Source: Xiphydria camelus (taxonomy: Eukaryota > Arthropoda > Insecta > Hymenoptera > Xiphydriidae). Taken from it: 64,000 nucleotides of DNA. The translations under genes and the position numbers were made by a program. Under the pieces are notes generated by a model that searched no databases, had not been told where the DNA came from, and saw nothing but the letters and a program-made list of their open reading frames with translations. This document shows, piece after piece, positions 1 to 10,690 of the stretch (position 1 is the first letter of the stretch; the number at the start of each line of letters is the position of its first letter). Where the stretch lies: the NCBI GenBank assembly GCA_963678675.1, contig OY783193.1:32331082-32395081 (forward strand), given 5' to 3'.

Positions 1-271
1 GAAACACCAAAGAAAGTCGAGATCGATAACAGTCAGATCACGTGAACCGGAAACGGAACTCCGCTAGCTCAGCCCCGTATCGGCGAAGGAGAGGGGCGGG
101 GTCTCAAGACAAAGAAACGAATTTGAGGCAATTCATAACAAGAAAATAACACTAAGCTTTATTGGAGATCTTCTTATACACTACTGGTTAGTCTAAGAGC
201 CTAACGGCTACGGCAAGGTCGGGCTTCAAAACAGTCCTTATCGCGAAACTAACAAGCAGAATAACCGACAA
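1..271. other. Non-coding flank, relatively GC-rich
   Basis: No convincing gene on either strand. The stretch runs into the 68-bp satellite and has a higher GC content than most of the window. It could be part of a larger retroelement or long terminal repeat extending left of the window, but no paired ends are visible. Confidence 0.4.
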
Positions 272-627
272 TAATTCGCGGGAGAGATAGGAACGGTAGC
301 CGCGACAAATTCGCGAGGGAAGAGAAACGTTAGCCGGAGAAATTCGTGGGAGAGATAGGAACGATAGCCGCGAGAAATTCGCTAGGGAATAGGAACGTTA
401 GCCGGAGAGATTCGCGGGAGAGATAGGAACGGTAGCCGCGACAAATTCGAGAGGGAAGAGGAACGTTAGCCGGGGAAATTCGCGGGAGAGATAGGAACGG
501 TAGCCGCGACAAATTCGCGAGGGAAGAGGAACGTTAGCCGGAGAGATTCGCAGGAGAGATAGGAACGGTAGCCGCGAAAAATTCGCGAGAGAGGTAGGAA
601 CGATAGCCGCGAAAAATTCGCGAGGGA
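272..627. repeat. Tandem satellite, 68-bp unit made of two ~34-bp halves
   Basis: The motif GGAGAGATAG recurs at 281, 349, 417, 485 and 553, exactly 68 bp apart. Each unit has two related ~34-bp halves that begin ATTCGCG and end in a GCCG-containing segment (GGTAGCCGCG or GTTAGCCGGAG). The last copies shorten towards the 34-bp form. Minus-strand reading frames here are repeat translations, not genes. There is no variable spacer, so this is not a CRISPR array. Confidence 0.9.
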
Positions 628-1850
628 CAATCAACCGCCCTGAGCGGAGAACAGAGAGTCGAGCGCACGAGCTATTTTATGCTATATTTTGCCGCACTAA
701 GGGCACTCTTTTCTATTAATCGATAACGCGCTCGATAGCGCACGGGACGAAACGAAAACGGTATTACCGCACTACCGACGCGCACTATCCTGCCGACGAT
801 AACGCGGGCTAAACTCGTCTCAGGGAATTCGGTCGCCTCGTGCTACCGAATTTCCCGAGCATCCCCTGATATTACAACTGCGAACTGAATCGCTAAACGA
901 TAAATGATTACTATTAACGCGCGACACAAGATATCACGAGAAGAAAACTCTAAGAACGCCACGGGTCCGTCACCCGCACTCACGGAACGAAACGGTAGGC
1001 CCGTCGAGGGCAAAGGAAATCTAAATCTCTACTATAGTATCGGCCACGTGTCGCGAACAAAGGAGCCGGCTTACCGGAACGGAAGATCTGCTGCTGCTGT
1101 GGTGATGGGCACGTCAGGTCGCTTCGCTGGTCCGCACGAGATAGGAAGAGTCCAGTGATCGCTGCGGCTCGCTAGGCGGCGAGGGCCTGTCCCCACTCCT
1201 AGTAGACCCTTTCCGCGATTTAATTGGTGATCGATGTCCCCCATCGATTTGCATGCGCGACGCTCTAGTTTCCGCTGCGCGCCCGCTCCGTCGATCGTCA
1301 ATCGAAGGAAACTAGTTCCTTCCTGGTTGGCGCGGATGCGCGCGCAGCTCGCTGGATTCAATCGTGGCTCCGGAACTGTCCCCTCACGGATGACGGCTTA
1401 TGAATCCCTCCGGAACATTCCCCTGCGGGATCACGCGGAGGATCCCGATACGAGGCTAGCTTCTGGAGATTCCTCCGGAACATTCCCCTGTGGGATCACG
1501 CGGAGAATCTCGAGGTGAAGCCTAGCCTCCAAGCGGTCCATCCGTGCCGAAGAAGCGGGGTGCCTGTCTAAACAGGGTACGTTCCTCGCCGGGTACGCTG
1601 CTCGGTTGCAAGTCCCAGTCCTGCGCCTGGCAGGGAAGTCGTGTGCATTTCGCCACACGGCATCTGGCGCTCGTTGCAGCCCCTTGGTCCTCCAGCTCCA
1701 GCGTCTTTTAGGTCGAATTACTGATCTCGCTACGGTATTCCGCTATGTCGCCCCTACTATTACAAAAGTTTCTAACGCGCTAAAATTTCTTATACTAAAT
1801 GCTATCCTGGGGATGGCGGGATCAGCGAAGCGACGTTAGGGAATCGGCCA
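628..1850. other. GC-rich intergenic block without recognisable gene
   Basis: Short ORFs overlap on both strands without recognisable domains or codon structure. One feature stands out: an imperfect direct repeat built on TCCGGAACATTCCCCTG near 1409 and 1475 (about 66 bp apart). The block ends just before a small palindrome around 1853-1880 (TGTAACGT ... ACGTTACA), which resembles retroelement LTR termini. The composition suggests an old retroelement segment, but I cannot assign it. Confidence 0.35.
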
Positions 1851-1880
1851 CATTGTAACGTGCACGAAGTGCAACGTTAC

Positions 1881-2145
1881 AATAGGAACTGAGTATAATC
1901 AATAATTAAATGTACTTACTGTTAAGCTTTTCTTCCCAATTGAAATGAAATTATTAACAATATCAAACTGACATTTCTAGACTAAGTTACATTTAAATAG
2001 AGGGTGGGGACAGCGTCTTCGTTCAGGATTGGTCAAAGCTTACGTCTTACGCCGCGTTTGTGTAATGAACCTTACGTTTTACGTCTTACGCTTACTGCTT
2101 ACGGCCTTACGGAATTTTCTGTGTGATGGCCTTAAGCAGCGAAAA
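1881..2145. repeat. Diverged fragment of the 37.8-38.5 kb foldback family
   Basis: After an AT-rich stretch to about 2010, the sequence has repeated TTACG-type motifs and ends in TGTGTGATGGCCTTA near 2120-2136. That end matches the right terminus of the foldback element at 37797-38505. Only one end is present, so this is a truncated copy. Confidence 0.4.
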
Positions 2146-2204
2146 GTGCGGACATTAGTTGGATGGGTGACCGCTCACGATGAAAAGATATACGTCAGAC
2201 CTAA

Positions 2205-2396
2205 CCTTTTACAACCGTCATTTTTACGTCATCACAACGTACGGTAGAACGTCATTATGACGTGATTTTTCTGACGTCGTGTGGATGTGCAATTAGACCG
2301 TCTTTGCGACGTTAAAATGGCGCCATATTTTTCGTCATCTGACGTCAGAACTGACCTTCAAAAAACGTCATTTCGACGTTAGTGTGCTACCTGGGA
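2205..2396. mobile_element. Solo right end of a CMC/CACTA-like element
   Basis: About 190 bp rich in ACGTC/GACGT motifs ends in GTGCTACCTGGG at 2385-2396. The same arrangement (ACGTC-rich subterminal DNA followed by a CCTGGG terminus) marks the right end of the complete element at 4173-10805. No matching left end is visible, so this is a truncated relative. It cuts off the left side of the Tc1 remnant that follows. Confidence 0.5.
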
Positions 2397-2670
2397 AATT
2401 TTCGGCGTATTCGCGAGGAAGTGCCTTCCAATTGCGTCGAATTTCTCAGGATACATACCTACATCAAGCAAAAGCTTCGAGGAAAACGTGTCTTTACTGT
2501 GAGTTCACTGTGACGCAGCTATCCCAAGGAATTCGACGCATTTGGAAGGCACTTCCCCGCGAATACGCCGAAAATTTGGTGGATAGTATGCCTCGGAGAT
2601 GCCAAGCGATGATTGGTGCTGGTGGGTTAACATAATCGCGCATTGCCTTGGAACATGTCAAACGTATGTA

Positions 2671-2883
2671 CACCCGGGCTCACGGAATCTGTCGCTGGTG
2701 ACTTTTTTTAAATGTTATTTTTAAACGTACTAACCAATGATTAATCAATCCTCGTGCTTTCATTAACGAGAGTAGACGTCACCGTAGCTAATGAGGGCAT
2801 GAGAATTAATTGTTCACTGGTTAGTACGTTTAAAAATAAGGTTTAAAAAAAGTCACCAGCGACAGATTTCGTGAGCACGGGTG
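2671..2883. mobile_element. MITE family C, copy 1 (CACCCGGGCTCACGG ends)
   Basis: The ends are CACCCGGGCTCACGGAATCT and a near-perfect inverse, with long inverted arms containing GTCGCTGGTGACTTTTTTTA. It is flanked by TA on both sides and sits inside the Tc1 foldback: the homologous site at about 39890 lacks it. Because the target is a TATG run, the duplication length cannot be fixed beyond TA. Other copies lie near 3992, 42868, 45016, 45238, 45453 and 53800. Confidence 0.8.
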
Positions 2884-2954
2884 TATGTATGTGGAAAAAA
2901 CATTGTTGGATAAATTTTTTATGAATAACGCCGTACACGCTTTTACTTAACTTA

Positions 2955-3080
2955 GGGCCGGTTTTACCAACAGATATAAACGCGGTATAGCGCTATACTG
3001 AGAATACCCATAAGGCTTATTGCTGGTTATTCTCAGTATAGCGCTATACCGCGTTTATACCGTGTTGGTAAAACCGGCCC
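2955..3080. mobile_element. 126-bp Harbinger-type foldback MITE with TTA duplication
   Basis: A nearly perfect palindrome starts GGGCCGGTTTTACCAACA and ends with its inverse. It is flanked by TTA on both sides. The unoccupied sequence in the second Tc1 foldback (39944-39963) reads through with a single TTA, so the 3-bp duplication is directly shown. TTA/TAA duplications are typical of PIF/Harbinger. The terminus also matches the Harbinger fragment at 51532. Confidence 0.85.
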
Positions 3081-3086
3081 TTACTG

Positions 3087-3325
3087 TACTTACCACAATG
3101 TGTACGTCATAAGATTTGATACACTGGATTGAGCTACAACTTTACAGGTTATAACGATCCCTCCATTTTCGGTGTCATCTGTCTATTACATTAAGTACAT
3201 GACCTGATTCAAATAATTTTCGTCCTTTGACATCATTTTGACCTCGTGTGAGGTTGTTTTGGAGAGAGATTGGCCGAAAGCCATACTTAATAATTCTGAT
3301 CATTTTTATAAATCCTCTAAAGGCC
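3087..3325. repeat. Dispersed repeat flanking the Tc1 foldback
   Basis: This ~240-bp stretch recurs inverted at about 39215-39449, also directly beside a Tc1 foldback end. The two Tc1 copies therefore sit in the same larger repeat. No coding signal is seen. Confidence 0.65.
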
Positions 3326-3879
3326 CCTGTACACGTTGGGCCAATGCGTTGGGACTTAAGTGTCATTTGCAAGGGTTTTGCTCAGAACCCCTGCAAATAA
3401 CACGCCAGATGACTCAAAAAGTATTCGTACCTCCGGCTAAAAATTTGTATGTTACTTGTTTGAAGGTTACATATGATGTACCTATGTAAATCGTCAAACG
3501 GCTAGGTCACTGATAAAGGGGTGTCAGACGCCCTCAAATTTGTAATTTTTGTTTCGAACATTTTTTTATGTTACCTCCGCCGTCTGACGTTTTAATATAT
3601 TACATGACTTGTCATTTTTTTGTCTTAAAAATTTTTTTTTACGTCTGACACTAACATATTGTTTCAGAGACTTTTCTAAACACATAAAATAATTGTCAGA
3701 CGAGAAAACCTATGCAAAATAGAAAGTGCTGTACAAGTAAATGGCCGCGGCTGCGATAGTTTCCACGTCCATCCTCATCAAATGACCAATGCAGAATGAG
3801 CAACGCCAACGTGTAAACGGTGTCCCAACTCATTGGGCCAATGCGTTGGGCCAACGTGTACAGAGCCACTTGGCGTAAA
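3323..3879. mobile_element. Foldback element family F, copy 1
   Basis: The left end is AGGCCCCTGTACACGTTGGG and the right end holds the inverse (CCAACGTGTACAGAGCC). Most of the internal sequence, including GTCAGACG-rich blocks and a poly-T-rich centre, recurs in inverted orientation at 50063-50850. No transposase is encoded, so it is non-autonomous. Confidence 0.65.
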
Positions 3880-3991
3880 TTTGTCGTTGGCGATCAGCGT
3901 TGGCCGGCCAGCCGTGTTCGTACCAAAAAATATTCGTACCTCTCGGGCTGAAAATTTGTATGTTACTTGTTTGAAGGTCACAAATGATGTA
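3880..3991. repeat. Extension of family F sequence
   Basis: GGCGTAAATTTGTCGTTGGC and following bases match, in inverted orientation, the inner right part of the F copy near 50750-50800. This suggests that copy 1 is rearranged rather than ending cleanly at 3879. Confidence 0.4.
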
Positions 3992-4184
3992 CACCCGAGA
4001 GCACGGTATCTGTCGCTGGTGACTTTTTTTACACATTATTTTTAAACGTACTAACCAATGAACAATTAATTCTCATGCTTTCATTAACGAGAGTAGACGC
4101 CACCGTAGCTAATGAGCGCATGAGAATTAATTGTTCATTGGTTAGAGTACGTTTAAAAATAACGTTTAAAGACCCAGGAAACCA

Positions 4185-4290
4185 GATCACGTCATGTGAC
4201 GTTTTTTATGACGTCTTATTCTGGTCATTAGAAGACGTGAACAATATATGACGTCGGTAACACGTCAGATTCCTGACGTAATTATGGCTT
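4185..4290. promoter_or_regulatory. Left subterminal ACGTC/GACGT cluster of the CMC element
   Basis: About seven ACGTC or GACGT motifs occur within roughly 100 bp directly inside the left terminal repeat. In plant CACTA elements, clustered subterminal motifs bind the accessory protein TNPA. By analogy these may bind a protein encoded by this element; that part is inference. Confidence 0.55.
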
Positions 4291-5046
4291 TTATAATCAA
4301 TAATGTGCTCGATATGTAGCACATTTTATTTTTAACAAAATATGTCAAAAAGCTCATTTTCATAAATTATTAGTAATTATTTTTTATCCGCCCTGAACGT
4401 TTGGTCATGGCAAAAATAATGGCGGTAATAAATATTACAAATATGGTGTCCGACTTATAGCCTGTTTTTCCCTTGAAGTCTTCATTTTGAATTTCCCGCC
4501 TGATATATTCCCGCTCTGCCGTTTGTCATCAAGATGGCGCTCATTTTCGGGCGGCGCAATGTTGCCAGATACTCAAAACAGTTTTTCTCTAGTAATCTTC
4601 GTTTTTCCTGTAGAATTGAAAATGTGAAAAAATAAATGATTATAAATTATGAATTTTATGTCTCAGTGTTAATACTGTTAAACTACTTTTAATTCAGTAA
4701 TGAAATGTCATTTTTCATTGAGATATTTTAAAGCTTCTAAATTATTTTATAGGTTAGGGTTTATAACACATTCTAAAAACAATTAAAATTTAAAAAGCGC
4801 GCCATAATCAGGATAGTTAACGGCACGTGGCACAAGGGACGCTAGTAGTACGCGTTTTGGCGGGAGGTACAGAGTGGCCCATCTATAATACTCTCTAATC
4901 CATGTCTACAGTAAAACCTAAAACCGTCGCGTCGTCTCGTGGATTTCATGTTGTCTGTGCGCCATTTGCCGTTCGTGATTTCTCCTTCATCGTGCCGAGG
5001 TGTTTGCTTGTATATTGTGCCAAGTGCCATAATAATTATAATAATT
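4291..5046. other. 5' non-coding part of the CMC element
   Basis: AT-rich DNA between the left subterminal repeats and the first gene. It presumably holds the promoter and 5' leader. A GCGCC/GGCGG-rich patch lies at about 4530-4560. No ORF or RNA gene is supported. Confidence 0.4.
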
Positions 5047-5704
5047 ATGGCGTACACAATTTTATAATTTCAGAATAATGAAGTAAGCGTGGTTTCAACT
5101 AAATGGTTTACGCCTAAAAAAACCCAAGTTTATTGGCCCCCACACAAGGATAATTATACCTATAATAAATCGTTACAACGGCTACAAGAGCCAGACATAA
5201 ATACGTGGTCTCTCTATATCCTGTTAAAAGGTGTTATTATCAAACAGGTAGGAATGCATACATAAAATAATAGCAGATCACATTTAATGTCCCATTCATA
5301 AATAAGTTTGCCTTTACGTTTTAGATAACTTGGACAAAGCTTTACTAAAACAAAAAGAAGCTGAGGTTACATCGCATTTATCATCAGAAGAAGACGAGCA
5401 GGAAAATATAGTACCTCGTCGAAAGAAGAGAAACTATCCGAAAAGATTATATAGCAGCAGCGACCCTGATGAATCATCAAATGAAGTAGATAAAGGTGAA
5501 AAAATAATAATTAAGAGACCACCCAAAATAGAAATTAGTAATAGCAAAAAGCTTTGTCAGAATAATTCATCGCTATCTCCTTCGCAATTTCAAAGTCCGA
5601 GACACAAATCGCCACGGACTTTATCACAGCCATTGGATCGACCTAAACACCAGCCACTATTTTTGTCGCAGGGTAGGTATAGTGTACTCAAATATTATAT
5701 TGAG

Positions 5705-5832
5705 CGTTGAAAAACATTTGACGTCAAGTCAGCTCTGGAAGTTGAAACGTATGTTTTAACTATTTAGGTAATTCACAAGCTATGACCTAAGTTCTAACTT
5801 CCAAAGTCTACTTGACGTCAAATACTTTTGAA
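5705..5832. repeat. Small foldback with GACGTCAA ends in a DUF4806-gene intron
   Basis: Arms containing ATTTGACGTCAAGT and ACTTGACGTCAAAT pair across a ~60-bp loop. A second short hairpin (TATAGGGAAGACGAATT with its inverse) follows at about 5885-5955. Both lie within intron 2. Confidence 0.5.
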
Positions 5833-6720
5833 TGCTCGTTATATACCTCAGAAAACTGACATGACTTTGGTTATTGACGAAATATAGGGAAGACGAATTG
5901 TCACCGTCAACAATCAAAATTGTATTGTTACCATGAGAATTCGTTTTCCCTATACATTTCTCCTTTCCTTGAGGCTCGTTGTAAGTGAACGTATTACTTA
6001 TAATGAACCAAATTTCTCGGTCCTGTGAGGTTCATTATAAGCGGACATTACTGTATCTAGAAAAGATGTTCAGAATAATAATTTGCATTTGAGTGAAAAT
6101 TTGAAAATCCTCTTCCAACTTCGATGTTTTTTTAATTTTGCTTTTCTTTTTGTCAAAGCATGGAAGTTAGCCGAGGACTTTTAAATGTTGCACACCACCG
6201 TGTTAGGGGTATATGAAACACTCCCCTTCATTTTAACAGGAGAATCACCCTGTATAATATATGGAGCAATTTAGAAACATCCTGTATATGGAAGAAAATA
6301 TATAATAAAATAATTGTTTTTACGTATATAGGTGCAGATGAACCTGTTGAGACAGAAATAAGTGCAGTGGTAAACGCTACAAATACTCCCGAAGTGGAAA
6401 CTCCGAAAAGTAATACATTCACAGATACGTTGTAATATGACACTAATTTCAAAGTAAAATTGTGACACTCTTTATAATTTTAGGGCACCATCAAATATTA
6501 ACCTACCTAGTTAACATTCATGAGCAAAATAAGCAAATTTTGGCAATTTTAAAACAGCAAAATGTAGAAAATATTGCTGCTATTCATCCCGATTGGAGAG
6601 AAAATACATTCCCGTTTAAAAGTATCGATGCTATTACAGCCTTTGAGCAAAACGAAATAAACTCCGATGAGAAGGTTCAGTATTTGGTAAGAATTTTACA
6701 ACTTGTTGTAATAATTATTA

Positions 6721-6928
6721 TTTTGCGCAACCTACTTGGAAAACGGGACATTTCGAGCATGTCACCTGGGCGCAAAGTAGCACATAGTTGCTCGACAACT
6801 GCAACGCATGCGCACTTCGCTGCTGGGCGGGAATGCGATTCAATATTAAATGTCAACAAAAAAAGTGAGGTTAATTTAGGCATTTTTCCAGCGTTTTTTC
6901 GGTGTTTTTCCAAGTAGGTTGCGCAAAA
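6721..6928. mobile_element. ~208-bp MITE in intron 4 of the DUF4806 gene
   Basis: The terminal inverted repeats are TTTTGCGCAACCTACTTGG and its inverse. The element lies between the donor at 6687 and the acceptor at 7082, so splicing would remove it. No coding capacity. Confidence 0.7.
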
Positions 6929-7480
6929 AGCACTGTGTGTATCACGGGCGGAAGACGATTACGGCTCGTGCGAAATCCAGCCCTCGCTACGCTCGGGCCG
7001 AATATCTTCGCACTCGCCGAAATCGTCTCTCTTCCGCTCTTGATACACAATGTACTATTTTGTTGCTATTTATTTTCTTCAGGTATCTCATCTTTCTGGC
7101 CTAGGGGGAGATGGGATTGTTTCCAAAACAAATAAAATTCTACGGTACCTTCTAATAGATGATCTGGCCTCCCTGTATAATTTTAGAGGGCATCGAAAAG
7201 AACCGTTTCATGTTTTAAAGCTCAAGAATATAATAATTCGTAAGTTAAATGCCTATTTTAAATCTTACCTGTCACCATAGATACATAGTTTCCAAAAAAA
7301 ATTTGTATTTTTTTTTAATGGGACACCCTACATTTTTTTTATTTTTGAATTCTAAGTAAAATTTCAATTTTAATGATATAAAATATATTGTTTCATCTAA
7401 ACAAGATTTTTTTTAAATCATTGTTTTGTTATACACTCGTATTTCAGAATCAAGGTTTAAAAAAATAATGAGTACGGAAC

Positions 7481-7634
7481 GGGATTCTGCACAAATAAAT
7501 ACACCATAAAGCTTTTTACAAAAAATTTTTTTTAATCAAAAATAAACGAGTTGTGGCGTCCTACAACTTCTTTATTTTTGATTTTCAAAATTTCTTGTAA
7601 AAAGCTTTATATATTAATTTTTGGTGCAGAATCC
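7481..7634. repeat. Long hairpin in intron 5 of the DUF4806 gene
   Basis: Outer arms GGATTCTGCAC and GTGCAGAATCC enclose an inner stem, ATAAAGCTTTTTACAA with its inverse. It is probably another foldback MITE. Confidence 0.55.
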
Positions 7635-7889
7635 AGTGACGTACTCATGGGGAAAGACCCCCCCAAAATAAAATATGCAATATACAAAACGTACTGTGTT
7701 TTCAGAGGCTGTTAAACAAAAATACAAGGATGCGACTGATTATGATATAGAACAGGCCATCAAAAATTGGTTGAAGCATGCCCCTCAACGTGTCCAATTG
7801 AGCACAAAAAAAAATTAATGTTTTATTGTGATGTTTTTACATTTTATCTCTATGAAGTTTTAGCAGGTAGGTTTCTTTTGTAAAGCACT

Positions 7890-9981
7890 ATGTTTAAAAA
7901 GACAAAACTAAAAGAGATCGTATCTAAACGTCAACTGAAAAGACGAATAAAAAGTAAAGTCGAAACTGAGTTACTTAATAGTTTTCAAAACAACAGCATA
8001 ATACATCATGCTCCCATTTCAGACATTATCGCACCTTCTAGGGCAACAAACGTAATTTATAATTTTGATAATGAAATTGACATACAAGCTCCCATACCTG
8101 ACAATAATAAACCACCTGCTGAGGCAGATCAGTTACTTTTCAGTTTTGAAAATAATGATATCGGTACTAATTCAATCATAGGAAATAAATGTGTTAATGG
8201 TGAAAAGCCACATGGTTCAAAAAATTTACGATATAGGTTAAAAGAGTGGGTCTTACAAAAAAATGTACCTAGTGTAGTAACTACTAGTTTGTTGCACATA
8301 CTTCATGACTATCATCCTGAGTTACCTTTAGATTGTAGAACACTTGTAAATACTCCCTGAGACATTAAAATAAAATACCTGGAAACTGGAGAGTATGTTC
8401 ATTTTCATATGAAGGATACTTTGCAACAACTGTTCAGTAAATATTCTACAAAATTGCCAACTGAATTATTATTAAGTTTTAATATTGATGGGTTGCCATT
8501 ATTTCACAGTTCAAATGTACAGCTTTGGCTGATTCTCTGCCTTTTAAAGAGTAGGGACTGCCATTTTAGTCCATTTGTAGTGGGTATATTTTGCGGTAAA
8601 AGCAAACCAAAACCCCTGCATTTATATCTTGAAGATTTTATTGGTGATCTGTCAGATTTACTCGAAAACGGATTTGTTTATAAAAACGTTACCTACAGAG
8701 TAAATGTACATAGCTTTAGTTGTGACGCTCCGGCCAAGGCCTTTATAAAGTGTATTAAGTCACATGGAGGCTATGCTTCATGTGATAAATGTACAGACTA
8801 CGGGGATTATGTAAATGGTAGAGTAGTCTTAAAAAATTTAAACGCAGAGCTCCGGAGTGATGAGTCTTTTATGTTGCAAGCTGATGAAAGTCACCATCTA
8901 GGTGTTTCACCTTTAACACAACTGGATATTGGATTAGTATCTCTCTTCCCCATAGATTATATGCACGCTGTGTGTTTGGGGGTGATGAAGAAACTTTTAA
9001 ATACCTGGATTGGTGGCAAGCTGCAAGTAAGACTTCAGTCTCGAATTGTTGCTATTTTATCCAATAGTCTACTTTCACTTCAAAGATTTATTCCTGAAGA
9101 GATTAATAGGAAACCTAGGAGTCTCTCAGATTTACCACGGTGGAAAGCGACTGAATTTAGGAATTTTTTAATTTACTTCGGTCCATATATTCTAAAAGAC
9201 AAGGTAAATGTAGGAATATATGAACATTTTCTTTTATTGCACTGCGGAATTACAATTCTTAGTTGCCAACATTTTATCGATGTTTTTGGATTGGATTTTA
9301 CCAAAAACTTAATTCGTACTTTTGTTTCACACTGCAAAGAAATATATGGGACAGATTATTTTGTATATAATATTCATATTTTGATTCACCTATGTGATGA
9401 TGCTAAAAACTTTGGCAATCTTGATGCCTTCTCGGCTTTTCCTTTTGAAAATTTCTTAGGTCAGCTAAAACGACTCATAAGAACTCCTACAAATCCTTTG
9501 CGGCAAGTTTACAACCGGCTAAGTGAAATGAATATGGGAGAGAGAGTTAGTGCTAGCATATCTTCACACAAATAAAGTACAATATCTTTATAAACATACT
9601 AATGGCCCTTTGTTAGGCATTGATCAAAACTGCACGCAGTACAAAAAAGTTATTCTTTTTGATTATACTTTAACCACCCAGGCACATTCTCTAGCGAACA
9701 GTTTTTGTATGTTGGGAGATGGTACTATATTCCAAATTCATAATATAATATCGCGTAGAGGAGATAAACTTATTTTAATTGGAAAAGAATTTCTAATCAA
9801 AGAAGATCTATACAATTATCCAATCAAATCAGGGCTTCTCCATATACATATTCTACGGAATTTATCTGAACTGAAGGTTTGGGAGCTTGATGTTAACAAT
9901 ATGGGGGGGCCTCCGAAATCCTTAGTGTTTGCTTCCTCAAAAAATACTTGGGTATCATTTCCATTAATTCATACTATATAA
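7890..9981 (+). pseudogene. tnp2-like (CACTA/EnSpm) DDE transposase, one nonsense and one frameshift
   Basis: One frame runs 7890-8360, stops at TGA (8358-8360, most simply from CGA), and continues in the same frame to 9575. A frame change near 9540-9575 then leads into 9550-9981, giving about 690 codons. Motifs fit the tnp2 family: a first Asp in FNIDGLPLF (near 8484), CDAPAKAF (near 8720), a CDKC zinc-type pair, and FPIDYMHAVCLGVMKKL (8946-8996), equivalent to the plant DPMHNLFLG block. Later come NIHILIHL and ENFLGQLKRL. The N-terminus is Lys/Arg-rich. It presumably cut and pasted the element before it decayed. Confidence 0.8.
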
Positions 9982-10449
9982 TAGAGTAAATATACAGTGT
10001 GTCCTTAGATATAGATGTAACTATAGGTACTTTTGTCGTAAACTTTTTTATTTTCCTTTTTTGGCAAAAAGTTTTGCTTGTTCTGAAACCTCGAAATGCA
10101 ATACTAGATATTATTGTTTACAGAGATGCCTGCTAATACTTGTTGAATCATTATGTATTTTTAGAACTTAATACCTTTTATTTTAGAATAGAGTTTTTAT
10201 CTTTAGATGCACATTTTTTGTGTGAGATATGAGGTCACCAATGATTTATCATACCTAATCCATAGTGTTTTCTATCTCGAAAAACTTTTAAATCGTTCAT
10301 ATTTTATATATTTTTAAAACTTAGGTACTACCTTTAATATTAACTCTTTTACTTTAAAATACCTTTACAAAATTAATGTTAATATTGCTAATTTGGTAAA
10401 ATAAAAAAATAAAAAAGTAACACTGTTTTCTTCCTAAACTACCTATTCA
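9982..10449. other. 3' non-coding part of the CMC element
   Basis: AT-rich DNA between the transposase stop and the subterminal array. It presumably includes the polyadenylation region. Nothing else is recognisable. Confidence 0.4.
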
Positions 10450-10690
10450 CATGTCATTATTAGACGCCTTATTCACGTCATAATTAAACGTCTTATTCAC
10501 ATGTCATTATTAGACGTCTTATTCACGTCATTATTAGACGCCTTATTCACGTCATAATTAAACGTCTTATTCATGTCATTATTAGACGTCTTATTCACGT
10601 CATTATTAGACGCCTTATTCACGTCATAATTAAACGTCCTATTCATGTCATTATTAGACGTCTTATTCACGTCATTATTAGACGTCTTAT
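10450..10690. repeat. Right subterminal tandem array of ~24-bp units in the CMC element
   Basis: About ten consecutive units follow the pattern CGTCATTATTAGACGTCTTA, with variants (TAATTAAACG, GACGCC). Scattered GACGT motifs continue to the terminal repeat. The left end has the same core motif in the same kind of position. There are no unique spacers, so this is not CRISPR. Confidence 0.85.

Larger units (their letters stand above)
2397..3086 (+). mobile_element. Foldback remnant of a Tc1-like transposon (copy 1)
   Basis: Plus-strand translation around 2530-2626 gives WKALPREYAENLVDSMPRRC, the typical C-terminus of Tc1/mariner transposases. The 2397-2480 segment carries the same terminal coding sequence in inverted orientation, so the remnant is a palindrome. 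Its right end, TTACTG followed by TA, matches the terminus of the better copy at 39451-39961. Two other elements lie inside it: a 213-bp MITE (2671-2883) and a 126-bp Harbinger MITE (2955-3080). Confidence 0.7.
5047..7818 (+). pseudogene. DUF4806-type accessory protein of the CMC element, nonsense in codon 7
   Basis: Six exons can be joined in frame: 5047-5230, 5325-5672, 6332-6409, 6484-6686, 7083-7239 and 7706-7818 (1083 nt, 360 codons plus stop). All junctions are GT-AG. The N-terminal part has the WFTP...VYWPPH pattern (about residues 20-35) seen in insect proteins with DUF4806. A charged, Ser-rich linker follows. The C-terminal part has the DUF4806 pattern LGGDG...ILRYLLIDDLASLYNFRG, then a helix containing AIKNWLKHAP. 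A TAA at 5065-5067 interrupts codon 7, most simply from CAA. The long ORF at 5330-5710 is only exon 2 running into the intron. Function is unknown; it may be the DNA-binding partner of the transposase, like TNPA. Confidence 0.75.

Noticed and set aside
272..627. CRISPR-like regular repeat
   Set aside because: Units are contiguous without variable spacers and the genome is eukaryotic. The ~24-bp array at 10450-10690 was rejected for the same reason.
330..634. Minus-strand ORFs of 60-78 codons in the first kilobase
   Set aside because: Open frames created by the 68-bp satellite.
1853..1880. LTR-like palindrome TGTAACGT ... ACGTTACA
   Set aside because: No second LTR, primer-binding site or polypurine tract seen, so a retroviral-type element cannot be claimed.
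3175..4045. Several 65-83 codon ORFs
   Set aside because: They lie in foldback family F and are repeated, shifted or broken in the copy at 50063-50850.
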